Shown one piece after another: positions 35,501-42,984 of a stretch of DNA of 64,000 nucleotides. Every line of letters begins with the position of its first letter. Position 1 is the first letter of the stretch. The DNA is taken from assembly GCA_963728535.1 (NCBI GenBank), contig CAVSKK010000001.1, forward strand, positions 1,240,001 through 1,304,000. Direction: 5' to 3'. Origin of the DNA: VAXT01 sp963728535. Its GTDB lineage: Bacteria > Actinomycetota > Thermoleophilia > Gaiellales > Gaiellaceae. Position numbers and translations under genes: made by a program. A model generated the notes under the pieces. The model ran no database searches. It was not told the DNA's origin and worked only from the letters and a program-made list of their open reading frames with translations.

Positions 35501-35721
35501 CACCTCCGCCACCCCCACCACGGGTGCGCTGCCGCGTACCGCGGGTGATCGGACTGAGGCTCGGAGCGGCGAAGACGAGGATCCGCAGGGCACGCTGCTC
35601 CGTGGGTCGCATCCGCCGCGCCCGCTCCAGGCGAGTCGGCCGAGTCATCGCACAGAGCCCGAGGCCAGGCGTCTTCAAGCGCCGCGGCTTCCCGGTCAAG
35701 CTGGTCGTCGGCCGGCGCTAG
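32524..35721 (+). CDS. Giant secreted BNR/sialidase-fold protein with polyproline linker and basic PASTA tag
   Basis: The 1065-aa protein starts at ATG 32524 after GAGAGGGG; upstream in-frame codons have no signal peptide. The signal is IVSIIVVCAAAFAALVTG. About 880 residues of BNR/sortilin-like propeller follow, including GGGVWKTTNCCSTSTTW, GILKSTDAGATW and VWATTNGGTTW, with many Cys pairs and DPNNPDRIYVDTYDVW. A polyproline linker of about 77 residues (about 923-999) and the PASTA tag (about 1000-1065: CRVPRVIGLRLGAAKT, CSVGRIRRARS, VIAQSPRPG, VKLVVGRR) complete it. No catalytic residues of sialidases are identifiable, so a binding or structural role is equally possible. Confidence 0.87.
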   Translation: MRRMRIVSIIVVCAAAFAALVTGSLHWTGASASAPPRYLPIPGGEKGEQFALMDSYWNDRLTYPTGRFNPAWLRNAARQNARMESRVPSTAGPRGSSWTALGPQPERMDGCSGCYNYHKTEGRINDIVADPTTTTNGSIVAYSASIGGGVWKTTNCCSTSTTWTGLTDDPLISAIAIDTLDMDPNDHNTIYAGTGDLNYGSFSMGSQGILKSTDAGATWTVLGEEVFGPAYDEPPGQFPQYDAVGKVRVDPNNSSKVVAGTKKGIFVSYNAGVDWTGPCTTNGFPTQRQDITGLELSDMGGGVTRIIAAVGVRGFATTVQYDLGMNGANGLYRANVPASGCPTFTSIASNANGFVYGNAVSGSPYTTGANMNAGTGVAYANPTTGDQLGRIDIAVAPSDPDYIYAQVQSIAPNSGGCGSAPGCQLGVWATTNGGTTWSYLAGSQGPSLGGCGDDYPQNWYDQGLAVDPNNPDRIYVDTYDVWLATRTGSTFTDVTCGYAGGTSVHVDQHALEFVNGSSSMLILGSDGGAFGTTQANLNPPGPTNFFNMDNGLNTIEFYSGDISGNFATSPNPSAAGGAQDNGPSVVGFTGYPTGPAQWQMTIGGDGFYARIDPVGTGSSPRYFVGNNSGGMSRCVSNCLTGGSGYAGVTGGWSADTRSFIQPFDIFHGGIPGGDDCAPAGTPGGCGHLVDGTTRVWETIAGGNQSMGGTWYVTNNPTSQNMTKQTLGNRSFINQVKYSPKWSSNAIVGTNDGNVWIGFNLGTGVQAQANWVNVTGSNTVLPNRPVLGIALDPSAPNATLATGYAAMGGFNANTPTTPGHIYQVTCTATCATFTWADKSGNLPDIPADSVIVNPNIPQQVFAGTDWGVYYTDDITVASPTWFRFENGMPHSMVWDLQIDRGATTLSAWTRGRGAYVYPLEGVGPPPPPPPPPPPPPPPPPPPPPPPPPPPPPPPPPPPPPPPPPPPPPPPPPPPPPPPPPPPPGPPPPPPPPPPPPPPPPRVRCRVPRVIGLRLGAAKTRIRRARCSVGRIRRARSRRVGRVIAQSPRPGVFKRRGFPVKLVVGRR

Positions 35722-35741
35722 GCAAACAACCCAAGCGAATC

Positions 35742-35769
35742 GAGAGGGGCGCCAATCGGCGCCCCTCTC
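35742..35769 (+). terminator. Perfect 12-bp hairpin after the BNR-PASTA gene
   Basis: GAGAGGGGCGCC and GGCGCCCCTCTC pair fully around AATC, 20 bp after the stop, followed by TCGTTTG. The layout resembles the hairpin after the kelch gene. Confidence 0.78.
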
Positions 35770-35853
35770 TCGTTTGCGCTCAGGCGGGGTCCGATCCCGA
35801 ATCGTTTACGAATCTCTTGCGGCACCTTCATAACCCCGGCCCATACTCCGGGC

Positions 35854-36849
35854 ATGCGCATCGCAGCGATGGCCGCGCTGCTCGGAGCCGTCATCGCGGT
35901 TGCGACCGCGCCGGGTGCGACCGTCGCCCGTCCACCCAGCCTCCTTCTCTTCAACGCCCTGCCCGATGACGAGACCGCCTTCGGGGTCGTGCGGCCGACC
36001 GGAAAGAGCCGGCGGATCCTGTCGCGCGAGTTCTCCGCGCACGGATGGTCGCCGAGCGGTCGGCAGATCGTCGCCTCCGGCGGGCCGACGGGCCTCGCGA
36101 TCCTCGACGCTACCGGAGCCCTCGTCCGACCACTGTCCATGAAGAGCGGGTTCTTCGACAGCGCCAGTTGGTCCCCGCATGGATCCTGGCTCGCCGGCTT
36201 CATTTCCCGATGCAAGCCAACTCAAAGCTTTTGCGCCGATCTCCAGATCAAGAAAACCGACGGGAGCGAAGAGCGCACGCTCGTGGCCGCGGGAGTGCTA
36301 TCGCTCGGAGCGGGGTCGATGTACGAGTGGGCCCCGGACGGCCGAGCTCTTGCGTACAGCGGCTCGCCCACGTCGGTGCTGGAGGGAGAACCCTCCTACA
36401 AGGGCCTCGTGATCGTCTCTCTGACAGGACAGACGAAGACACGGCCCGCTTTCCGCGACGGCGCCGAGCCGACCTGGGCGCCGGGCGGGCGCCGTCTTGC
36501 GTTTAGCCGAAAAGGGCACGTCTACGCCGTCGGTCGTGACGGAAATGGGCTCAGGCGACTGAGCCGAAGGCTCAACTCCTTCGGGCCGTCCTGGTCGCCC
36601 GACGGGCGCCGGATCGCTTTTCTCCAGGGCAAAGGACCCTTTGTCGTTCACGTTCTCGACCTCCGGCGTTCGCGCACAACGCGGATCGCCACCGTCCATT
36701 CGAAGGTCCCGTTCATCTGGTCCCCCGACGGCAGCCGTCTCGCGTGGACCGGCTTCTCTGACGGCGCCAAGCGCGTCGTTGTCGCACGAGCGGACGGACA
36801 GGGAAACCCACGCGCGATCACCGTCGGCGAAGCGGTCGATTGGCGCTAG
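35854..36849 (+). CDS. Secreted TolB/WD40-like propeller, untagged
   Basis: The 331-aa protein has a signal peptide (AAMAALLGAVIAVATAPGATVA) and about six repeats of the WSPxGxxIAF type (HGWSPSGRQIVAS, ASWSPHGSWLAGF, YEWAPDGRALAYS, PTWAPGGRRLAFS, PSWSPDGRRIAFL, FIWSPDGSRLAWT). It resembles the tagged TolB proteins at 2.8-6.4 kb but stops without linker or PASTA, so the tag is a removable module. It lies downstream of a terminator and is probably separately transcribed. Confidence 0.85.
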   Translation: MRIAAMAALLGAVIAVATAPGATVARPPSLLLFNALPDDETAFGVVRPTGKSRRILSREFSAHGWSPSGRQIVASGGPTGLAILDATGALVRPLSMKSGFFDSASWSPHGSWLAGFISRCKPTQSFCADLQIKKTDGSEERTLVAAGVLSLGAGSMYEWAPDGRALAYSGSPTSVLEGEPSYKGLVIVSLTGQTKTRPAFRDGAEPTWAPGGRRLAFSRKGHVYAVGRDGNGLRRLSRRLNSFGPSWSPDGRRIAFLQGKGPFVVHVLDLRRSRTTRIATVHSKVPFIWSPDGSRLAWTGFSDGAKRVVVARADGQGNPRAITVGEAVDWR

Positions 36850-36904
36850 CGCGCCGTCCCTAGCTCGGCGGCGAGTCGCTCTTCAAAGCAAATAGGGTTT
36901 CTGG

Positions 36905-37708
36905 GTGACGCGAGAGGACGTCAGCCAGTTGCTTGCCGCCTACAACGCGCAGCTGCGCGCGCACGTGCATGACCGGCTACCCGATTCCGTCCGGGTCGAG
37001 CGGGACGGCCCACTCGTTCGAACAATCGGCTTCGGCGACCAGGCATTCGTCGAATATCGCGACCTCGCCGGCCTCGACGGTGAGGAGCTCGACCTGCTGA
37101 TCGCGCGGCAGGTGCAGGTTTTTGCGGAGCGCGGCGAGGCCTTCGAGTGGAAGCTCCACGGGCACGATCGCCCGGCCGATCTCCCCGACCGCCTGCGCGC
37201 GGCCGGCCTCGTGCCCGAGGACATGGAGACGGTGGTGATCGGCCGGGTGGACGCGGTGGCCGCCGAGCCGCGCTTGCCGGACGGAGTGGCCATCCGAGAG
37301 GTTCGCGAGCGAGGCGACTTCGCGCGGATCGCGCAGCTCGAAGAGTCGGTCTGGCACGAAAAGGTCAGCTGGGTCGACGACCTCGCCGACGAGCGTGCGG
37401 CCGACCCGGAGGGCCTCCGCATCTTCATCGCAGAGGCAGGCGATCTCACCATGTGCGCCGGCTGGGCGCGATTTCCCTCCGGCACGGACTTTATGACGTT
37501 GTGGGGCGGGGCGACGCTTCCGGCCTGGCGCGGCCGCGGAATCTACCGCGCGCTCGTCGCCCAACGGGCAAACCTGGCTGCGGAGCTCGGCCGGCGCTAC
37601 ATCGAGGTGGACGCCTCGGACGACAGCCGGCCAATCCTCGAACGGCTCGGGTTCGTCGCGGTCACGACGACCACGCCGTATGTCTGGTCGCCCCCGCCCA
37701 CCGGCTGA
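36905..37708 (+). CDS. GNAT-family N-acetyltransferase
   Basis: The 267-aa protein (GTG start) has a C-terminal GNAT fold: AGWARFPSGTDFMTLWGGATLPAWRGRGIYRALVAQRANLAAELGRRYIEVDASDDSRPILERLGFVAV, where WRGRGIYRAL is the acetyl-CoA-binding motif A and the last part is motif B. The N-terminal half (about 1-115) is a degenerate second acetyltransferase-like or substrate domain. The acceptor is unknown. It ends 8 bp from the convergent cytochrome gene. Confidence 0.88.
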   Translation: MTREDVSQLLAAYNAQLRAHVHDRLPDSVRVERDGPLVRTIGFGDQAFVEYRDLAGLDGEELDLLIARQVQVFAERGEAFEWKLHGHDRPADLPDRLRAAGLVPEDMETVVIGRVDAVAAEPRLPDGVAIREVRERGDFARIAQLEESVWHEKVSWVDDLADERAADPEGLRIFIAEAGDLTMCAGWARFPSGTDFMTLWGGATLPAWRGRGIYRALVAQRANLAAELGRRYIEVDASDDSRPILERLGFVAVTTTTPYVWSPPPTG

Positions 37709-37715
37709 CGCCGCG

Positions 37716-38360
37716 TCAGCGATCGGTGTATTCGGTCTCGCTCGAGGCCAGCCACTTGCGATGGTGGCTAGCTGCCCAGGACGCCTTGACCGAGCCTTTT
37801 GTCATGCCGCGCAGCGAGTGACGGGTCGCGGGGCTGAGAACGGCCAGGTGGAGGTGACCGACGAGCAGGACGAGCGAGATCCACATCAACCCGTCGTGCA
37901 GGACGATCGTGCTTCCGAAGCGGAAGCGGATGTCACCTTCACCGAGCCAGAGCAGGAAGCCCGAGCCTGCGAATAGCAGGGCGAACGCTGCCGTCAGAGC
38001 CGCATGCACCTTCTGGCCCGCATTGAATCGTCCCTGCGGCGCCGGGACGCGTTGCAGCCACAGCCGATCGTCGGCATCGAACCTGTCGAGCTCGCGCAGC
38101 GTCTTGCCTAGACCGCGCCGGTCGCCCACTAGGACGACGAGTGCAAGCGCGATGATCCAGGCGATCGCGGTGTCGATGTGGACCGCCTTCACGACCGGCC
38201 GATGCCCGACCCACTCGGACAGGATCGGCAGGTAGAGCACGAGCCCTGATCCGAGCAGCACGAAAAACGCAGACGCATGGACCCAGTGCAGTGCGCGCTC
38301 CGTCTTCGAGAATCGGCGAACGTAACGGGGCCTAGCCATCCCTTTCGCCGATCCACGCAT
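37716..38360 (-). CDS. Membrane cytochrome b (formate dehydrogenase gamma-like)
   Basis: The 214-aa protein has about four membrane helices with haem-ligand histidines (TERALHWVHASAFFVLLGSGLVLYL, KAVHIDTAIAWIIALALVVL, GQKVHAALTAAFALLF, LHDGLMWISLVLLVGHLHL). Start 38360 is used; an internal ATG at 38339 is possible. It overlaps the end of the molybdenum oxidoreductase gene by 29 bp, so the pair likely forms a membrane complex in which the cytochrome exchanges electrons with the quinone pool. Confidence 0.87.
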   Translation of the reverse strand: MRGSAKGMARPRYVRRFSKTERALHWVHASAFFVLLGSGLVLYLPILSEWVGHRPVVKAVHIDTAIAWIIALALVVLVGDRRGLGKTLRELDRFDADDRLWLQRVPAPQGRFNAGQKVHAALTAAFALLFAGSGFLLWLGEGDIRFRFGSTIVLHDGLMWISLVLLVGHLHLAVLSPATRHSLRGMTKGSVKASWAASHHRKWLASSETEYTDR

Positions 38361-39024
38361 CCGAGTCGTATCCGCGCTCTTCCCAGTAGCCCGTCTCGAG
38401 GACAGGAGCGAGCGTGATCTGCTCGACCCACTTGACGCCCTTGTAGCCGTACATCTCGGGAATCACGAGCCGCACCGGCGCGCCATGCGCGCGCGTCAGC
38501 GGCTCGCCGTCCATCTCGTAGGCGAGCATCACGTCCGCGAGCAGCGCGTCGTCGAGAGTCAACGAGTCGACGTACGGGCGCTCCGTCGACACGAACGTCA
38601 GCGCCACTGCTTCCGAGGTGGGACGAGCGGCTGCGAGCAGGTCGCGAAAGCGAACTCCCGCCCAGTGGACGTTGTCGACCGACCAACCGGTGACGCAGTG
38701 AAAGTCCGAGACCTGCTCAGCCCGTGGAAGCGCAAGTAGCTGGTCGTAGGTCAGCTCGAGCGGCCGCTCGACCAGCCCGTCGATGCGGAGGCGCCAGGTA
38801 CGGCGGTCGAACGTCGGCATGTGGCCCGAGATGGCGTAGATCCGCCAGCCCGGCCTCAGGCCCGGGGCAATCACGTCCACGATCGGCAGGACGATCTTCG
38901 AGGCCTGGCTCCAGACCGCGTTGCCCCAGAACAGTGACGAGAAGCCGGCGAGACTGGTCAGCAGGAACGTCCGCCGCCCGTAGCGCCGCACGTCACCACG
39001 CGTGTTTCCCTCGAGAGCGTCCAC
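38332..39024 (-). CDS. Tat-exported sulfite-oxidase-family molybdopterin oxidoreductase
   Basis: The 230-aa protein has a Tat signal (VRRYGRRTFLLTSLAGF, twin Arg) and a sulfite oxidase molybdopterin domain. The molybdenum-ligand cysteine is in SDFHCVTGWSVDNVHWAGV, followed by YVDSLTLDDALLADVMLAYEMDGEPLTRAHGAPVRLVIPEMYGYKGVKWVEQI. This compact form resembles MsrP/YedY, which reduces oxidised methionines with a haem partner. The co-encoded cytochrome b is of a different type from MsrQ, so the substrate stays open. Confidence 0.92.
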   Translation of the reverse strand: MDALEGNTRGDVRRYGRRTFLLTSLAGFSSLFWGNAVWSQASKIVLPIVDVIAPGLRPGWRIYAISGHMPTFDRRTWRLRIDGLVERPLELTYDQLLALPRAEQVSDFHCVTGWSVDNVHWAGVRFRDLLAAARPTSEAVALTFVSTERPYVDSLTLDDALLADVMLAYEMDGEPLTRAHGAPVRLVIPEMYGYKGVKWVEQITLAPVLETGYWEERGYDSDAWIGERDG

Positions 39025-39064
39025 TTCTCGACTATCGGCCGCGGAAACGGCTTCGTTGAGCGAT

Positions 39065-39098
39065 GAGCGCGCGGCGGTAGGGCCGCCGCCGCGCGCTC
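39065..39098 (-). terminator. Perfect 13-bp hairpin downstream of the SPW gene
   Basis: GAGCGCGCGGCGG (39065-39077) pairs with CCGCCGCGCGCTC (39086-39098) around an 8-nt loop, between the SPW gene end (39112) and the molybdenum oxidoreductase start. Confidence 0.7.
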
Positions 39099-39111
39099 TG
39101 GGGAGGGAGAG

Positions 39112-39513
39112 CTAACCGGCAGCCGGGGTCTGCGTGCTGCGGCTCTTGCTGTACGAGTACCCACCCTGCTGCACGGTGGTGAGGCCGAGGAAGATCGCAG
39201 CGAGCCCCACAACCACGAAAGGCAGCCACACGTTGGCCGTCTCGTCTGCGAAGCCGAAGATCCACGGCGAGGCGGCGAGGAGGGTGCCGGCGGCGATGTC
39301 GATCAGGTTGTGCACGGCCATCGGCGCCACTTTCCAGATGCCGAGCTCGTAGTTCGTGAACAGGCTGTAGGCGATCAGCCCGATGCCCAGCACGATCGAC
39401 ACGACCGTCGGGGCAGTGTGCTCCGAGAACTGGAAGATCCACGGTGCGGCGATCAGCGCGGCGCCGACGATGTAGTCGAGCGGCGCGTGGAACTTCGTCG
39501 GGATGAAGCGCAT
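39112..39513 (-). CDS. SPW-repeat membrane protein
   Basis: The 133-aa protein starts at ATG 39513 with AAAGGAG 5 nt upstream. Four membrane helices come as two SPW-like repeats: LDYIVGAALIAAPWIFQF and IDIAAGTLLAASPWIFGF, each followed by a second helix. The SPW family is of unknown function in the bacterial membrane. The Ser/Gln-rich C-terminus (QGGYSYSKSRSTQTPAAG) is cytoplasmic or external. Confidence 0.88.
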   Translation of the reverse strand: MRFIPTKFHAPLDYIVGAALIAAPWIFQFSEHTAPTVVSIVLGIGLIAYSLFTNYELGIWKVAPMAVHNLIDIAAGTLLAASPWIFGFADETANVWLPFVVVGLAAIFLGLTTVQQGGYSYSKSRSTQTPAAG

Positions 39514-39673
39514 CGAGACTCCTTTGTCGGGGCTAATTGCTTCCCCTCTGATTCGCACGGCGCGCCGTTCCGGTTCGGGCGCGCCGTTCCGGTTCGGCGC
39601 TTTGACCAGAAACAACGGGTTGCACCTGCATCCACGCTAAGTGAGAATCGTGACCCGGACGAAGGAGGAGGCG

Positions 39674-40030
39674 ATGCTCGATCACGTTGCGATCCCGGTG
39701 CGCGATCTCGAAGCGAGCCGGAAGTTCTATGAACCGCTGTTCGAGGGGCTCGGCGCGAAGGTCGTGATGGAGTGGCCCGGCGTAGCGCTCTTCGGCACAG
39801 ACGACGGCATGGTCGCGCTCCGCGAGCGCGAAGAGGTCGCGCCGATGCACGTCGCGTTCAAAGCGGACCGCTCAGGAGTCGACTCGTTCTACGAGACCGC
39901 TCTGGCCGCCGGCGCGTCGGACAACGGCCCTCCGGGCACCCGGAGCGACATCCACGACAACTACTACGCGGCTTTCGTCATCGACCCGGACGGTCACAAC
40001 ATCGAAGCGGTCTGCCACCGGCCCGAATAG
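39674..40030 (+). CDS. VOC-family (glyoxalase/bleomycin resistance-like) protein
   Basis: The 118-aa protein starts at ATG 39674, preferred over GTG 39641 because AAGGAGGA lies just upstream and the fold begins MLDHVAIPVRDLEASRKFYEPLFEGLG. The second half has MHVAFKADRSGVDSFYETALAAGASDNGPPG and AAFVIDPDGHNIEAVCH. His and Glu metal ligands are plausible at H4, H57 and E112. The reaction is unknown. Confidence 0.9.
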   Translation: MLDHVAIPVRDLEASRKFYEPLFEGLGAKVVMEWPGVALFGTDDGMVALREREEVAPMHVAFKADRSGVDSFYETALAAGASDNGPPGTRSDIHDNYYAAFVIDPDGHNIEAVCHRPE

Positions 40031-40068
40031 CGTCTTGCGGGGCAGACCTGCCCGCGCCGCTCCCTGTG

Positions 40069-40103
40069 GCGTGGGGCGCGGCCGTGACGACCGCGCCCCA
40101 CGC
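40069..40103. terminator. Bidirectional terminator, perfect 13-bp stem
   Basis: GCGTGGGGCGCGG (40069-40081) pairs with CCGCGCCCCACGC (40091-40103) around a 9-nt loop between the convergent VOC and sugar dehydrogenase genes. Confidence 0.78.
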
Positions 40104-40110
40104 AAGCTCA

Positions 40111-41682
40111 CTACCTCCGCGAGATCTCGTACACGGCCCCGGTTGAGATCGAGACCACGTAGAGGTTCCCGTTCGGCCCGGTCTCGATGTCCGTGCTGAC
40201 ACCGAAATTGGTGCCGAAGAGCAGGCTTTCGCTCTCGGTGATGTCGTGCTTCGCGTTGTTGTCGGCGACTCGGTCCTCGAGCCGCGGATCGTCGACGGCG
40301 ACCTTCCGCCGGTTTCCCGTCAGGTTGAATCGGAAGAGATAGCCGCCCGCTGTTAGCGGTGTCGCGGCACCGGCGAACAGGTCGTTCTGGTATTGCGGTC
40401 CGAGTGCTCGGCTACTGAGGAAGCCGATCGCTGCCGGTGGCACGGCAAACTTCCAACTGAACTCCGGGTCGCTGTACTGCGAGCCGGGCAGCTCGAAGAG
40501 CCGCGAGAGCGCCTCCGCCGGCGTATTCGCGAGGTTCGTCGGAGGCCACCGGATCTGCTGGAGCTGAGCCCCCGGAATGCCGCCGGACGGCGGCAGCGTG
40601 AGCTCGATCTGCTTGAACTGCGCGATCCTCGAGACGGGCCCCATGATCTGGATCCAGCCACCGTTCATGCCGCGTTCGACGCGGTTCAGCTCGTCGAACG
40701 CGTCGTCGGCGTTCTGCTGGTCCCACAGACTCCCGGACACCGGATCGAAGGCGATCCCGAACGTGTTTCGCAGGCCGTAGGCGAAGAGGCGCTGGATGTT
40801 CGTTCCAACCTCGCCGCCACGCTCCGCACCGACGGCGAAGAACGGATTGTCGGCCGGTGTCGAACCGTCGGGGTTCAGGCGGAGGATGACGCCACTCAGA
40901 TGCTCAGAGTCGGGCTCAGGCCCACCGAACTGGTCGTCATCGGTTGGGGGAGTAGGGCCTTCTTCGAGGTTCTGCATCTCGCCGCGACGCCCCAGGTCAC
41001 CGGTCGCAACGTAGAGCTTGCCGTCGTGGCCGAAAGCAAGCACCCCTCCGTCGTGGTTCGCTCTCGCAGGCTGCTCGGAATCGCCCTGACCGGGCGGCTC
41101 AGGTGCTCCGTCGTTCTGGAACGATCGCAGCATGAGCAGGTTCTGCTGGTAGACGAGCGTCGAGCCTGTCCATACGAAGCGGTCGACGCGGTTCCCGCGC
41201 ATGGGCACGAGGAGAACGTTGTCCGTGTCAGGCGACCCCGACATGCTGGCGTCCGAGCACACTTCCTCCTCGGGCCGGAAGGGGTCGCCGTCAAGCGCGG
41301 TCGTGCTGCGGCACGACCAGTACAGGTAGACGCTCGGATTCGCCGGGAAATTTGGATGCAGGGCGAGCCCTAGCAATCCTCTTTCGGACGAATTGTTGAC
41401 CGAGAGGTCGAGGACGGTGCTCTGCACCGTTCCCCTCACTACGCGTTTGACCTGCCCGGTGTTCTTCTCGGCGACAAGAAAGTCGTTCGGGCCGAGAAAT
41501 GCCATCGCGCTGGGCGTGACGAGGCCCTCGACGAGGGCCCTCACGCGCAGGTTCGGGTCGACAACCGTCGGACCATCCTCTGCCGCGACGGGTGAGCTCG
41601 TGATCCCGACGGCGAAAATGAGGCCGGCGACGATGGCCGTACTGAGAAGCCAGACTGGGCGTATTGCTGGTTTCAAACTCAA
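40111..41682 (-). CDS. Secreted PQQ-type glucose/sorbosone dehydrogenase-like protein
   Basis: With the start at TTG 41682 (AGGAGGT 9 nt upstream) it is 523 aa; the ORF extends further but without family content. A signal peptide (WLLSTAIVAGLIFAVGITSSPVAA) precedes a six-bladed propeller with family segments PSAMAFLGPNDFLVAEKNTGQVKRV, ERGLLGLALHPNFPANPSVYLYW, HDGGVLAFGHDGKLYVATGDLG and RLFAYGLRNTFGIAFDPVSGSLWDQQN. Soluble members oxidise aldoses with PQQ. Here several Cys and insertions suggest an extracellular form. The gene is flanked by a 320-bp upstream intergenic region. Confidence 0.9.
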   Translation of the reverse strand: MSLKPAIRPVWLLSTAIVAGLIFAVGITSSPVAAEDGPTVVDPNLRVRALVEGLVTPSAMAFLGPNDFLVAEKNTGQVKRVVRGTVQSTVLDLSVNNSSERGLLGLALHPNFPANPSVYLYWSCRSTTALDGDPFRPEEEVCSDASMSGSPDTDNVLLVPMRGNRVDRFVWTGSTLVYQQNLLMLRSFQNDGAPEPPGQGDSEQPARANHDGGVLAFGHDGKLYVATGDLGRRGEMQNLEEGPTPPTDDDQFGGPEPDSEHLSGVILRLNPDGSTPADNPFFAVGAERGGEVGTNIQRLFAYGLRNTFGIAFDPVSGSLWDQQNADDAFDELNRVERGMNGGWIQIMGPVSRIAQFKQIELTLPPSGGIPGAQLQQIRWPPTNLANTPAEALSRLFELPGSQYSDPEFSWKFAVPPAAIGFLSSRALGPQYQNDLFAGAATPLTAGGYLFRFNLTGNRRKVAVDDPRLEDRVADNNAKHDITESESLLFGTNFGVSTDIETGPNGNLYVVSISTGAVYEISRR

Positions 41683-42003
41683 GACAAAGACACCTCCTGG
41701 ATAGTCGAATACTCGAGTGACTAGTCCGAGAGGCGGGCCCCTGGCGACTGGGGCGGCGGCTCCTCGCTCCCTGCGCGGCATTTCCCCCAACCTGTTCCTA
41801 CGAGAGTCATCTCCAAACGGTTTGGTCCCTGTGTGCTGCGTGGCGCACAGGTCGAGCTCGTTGAGGAAGAGAGCCCGCTTGAGCCGCTGCATTCCGATGC
41901 AGGCTTACGCTTGCGGCGCGCGGAGGCCGTCGTAGAGGACCTGGTGTCATGACCGACAAGTAGTTGAGCCGGCGCGGCGTGCCGCCTCCGCTAGCTTTGG
42001 ACG
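41683..42003. other. Intergenic region, no gene seen
   Basis: About 320 bp between the divergent sugar dehydrogenase and ABC transporter genes. Apart from the AGGAGG of the dehydrogenase and a short CTGCA/TGCAG inverted repeat near 41890, I see no ORF with a ribosome site, no RNA gene and no clear operator. It must hold both promoters. Confidence 0.5.
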
Positions 42004-42984
42004 ATGCCCGGCCAAGCTTCGATCGAGACTCAGGGGCTCCGCAAGAGCTACGGCGACGTTGACGCGCTGCTGGGGGTCGACCTCCACATCGACGCGGGAA
42101 GTGTCTTCGGCCTCCTCGGGCCGAACGGCGCCGGCAAGACGACCACGGTTCGGATCCTGACCACGTTGCTCAGGCCGGACGCGGGCACGGCGCGCGTCAC
42201 AGGCCTCGACGTGGTCCGCGACGCGCGCAAAGTCCGTGAACGGATCGGCCTGGCCGGCCAGTATGCGGCCGTCGACGAAAACCTGACGGGCTTCGAGAAC
42301 CTGCAGATGGTGGGCCACCTCTACCACCTCGGCCGTCGTCCCTCCCGCGAGCGAGCACGCGAGTTACTCACCGCGTTCGACCTGACCGAAGCCGCCGATC
42401 GACTCGTTCGCACCTACTCGGGCGGGATGCGCCGCCGCCTCGACCTCGGCGCCGCCCTTGTCGCCCGCCCACCCGTTCTCTTCCTCGACGAGCCGACGAC
42501 GGGTCTCGACATCCGCAGTCGCATCGGGTTGTGGGACGCGATCGAGGAGCTCGTCGCCAAAGGCACCACGGTGCTGCTCACCACCCAGGACCTCGACGAG
42601 GCCGATCGCCTCGCCGACCGAATTGCCGTCATCGACCGCGGCCTCGTGATCGCCGAAGGCACTTCGGACGAGCTGAAGGCCCAGGTCGGCGGCGACCGCC
42701 TCGAGATCCGGCTCGAGGACGGTGCGCAGCTCGAAGGAGCGATCAGCGTTCTCTCGGAGATCAGCGCCGAGGTCCCAGCCTCGGAGGACGGGCTGATCCG
42801 CGCTCCTCTTCGCCAACGACGAGGAGCGATCGCCGAGGCGGTCAGGCGGCTCGGAGAGGCCGGCATCGCGATCGACGACATCGCCGTTCGCCGGCCGACG
42901 CTCGATGACGTCTTCCTCAAACTGACCGGTCGCGCCACGGAGCCTTCCGAGGAAGACGGCGAGGCGGAGGCCGAGCGCCGATGA
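42004..42984 (+). CDS. DrrA-type ABC transporter ATPase
   Basis: The 326-aa ATPase has Walker A GPNGAGKTTTVRIL, the signature YSGGMRRRLDLGAAL, Walker B VLFLDEPTTGLD, the H-loop replaced by TTQDLDEADRLADR (Gln in place of His, a feature of DrrA-type pumps), and a C-terminal DrrA-like extension (about 230-326). With the permease it should export a drug or natural product. The ATG of the permease overlaps its stop (ATGA). Confidence 0.93.
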   Translation: MPGQASIETQGLRKSYGDVDALLGVDLHIDAGSVFGLLGPNGAGKTTTVRILTTLLRPDAGTARVTGLDVVRDARKVRERIGLAGQYAAVDENLTGFENLQMVGHLYHLGRRPSRERARELLTAFDLTEAADRLVRTYSGGMRRRLDLGAALVARPPVLFLDEPTTGLDIRSRIGLWDAIEELVAKGTTVLLTTQDLDEADRLADRIAVIDRGLVIAEGTSDELKAQVGGDRLEIRLEDGAQLEGAISVLSEISAEVPASEDGLIRAPLRQRRGAIAEAVRRLGEAGIAIDDIAVRRPTLDDVFLKLTGRATEPSEEDGEAEAERR

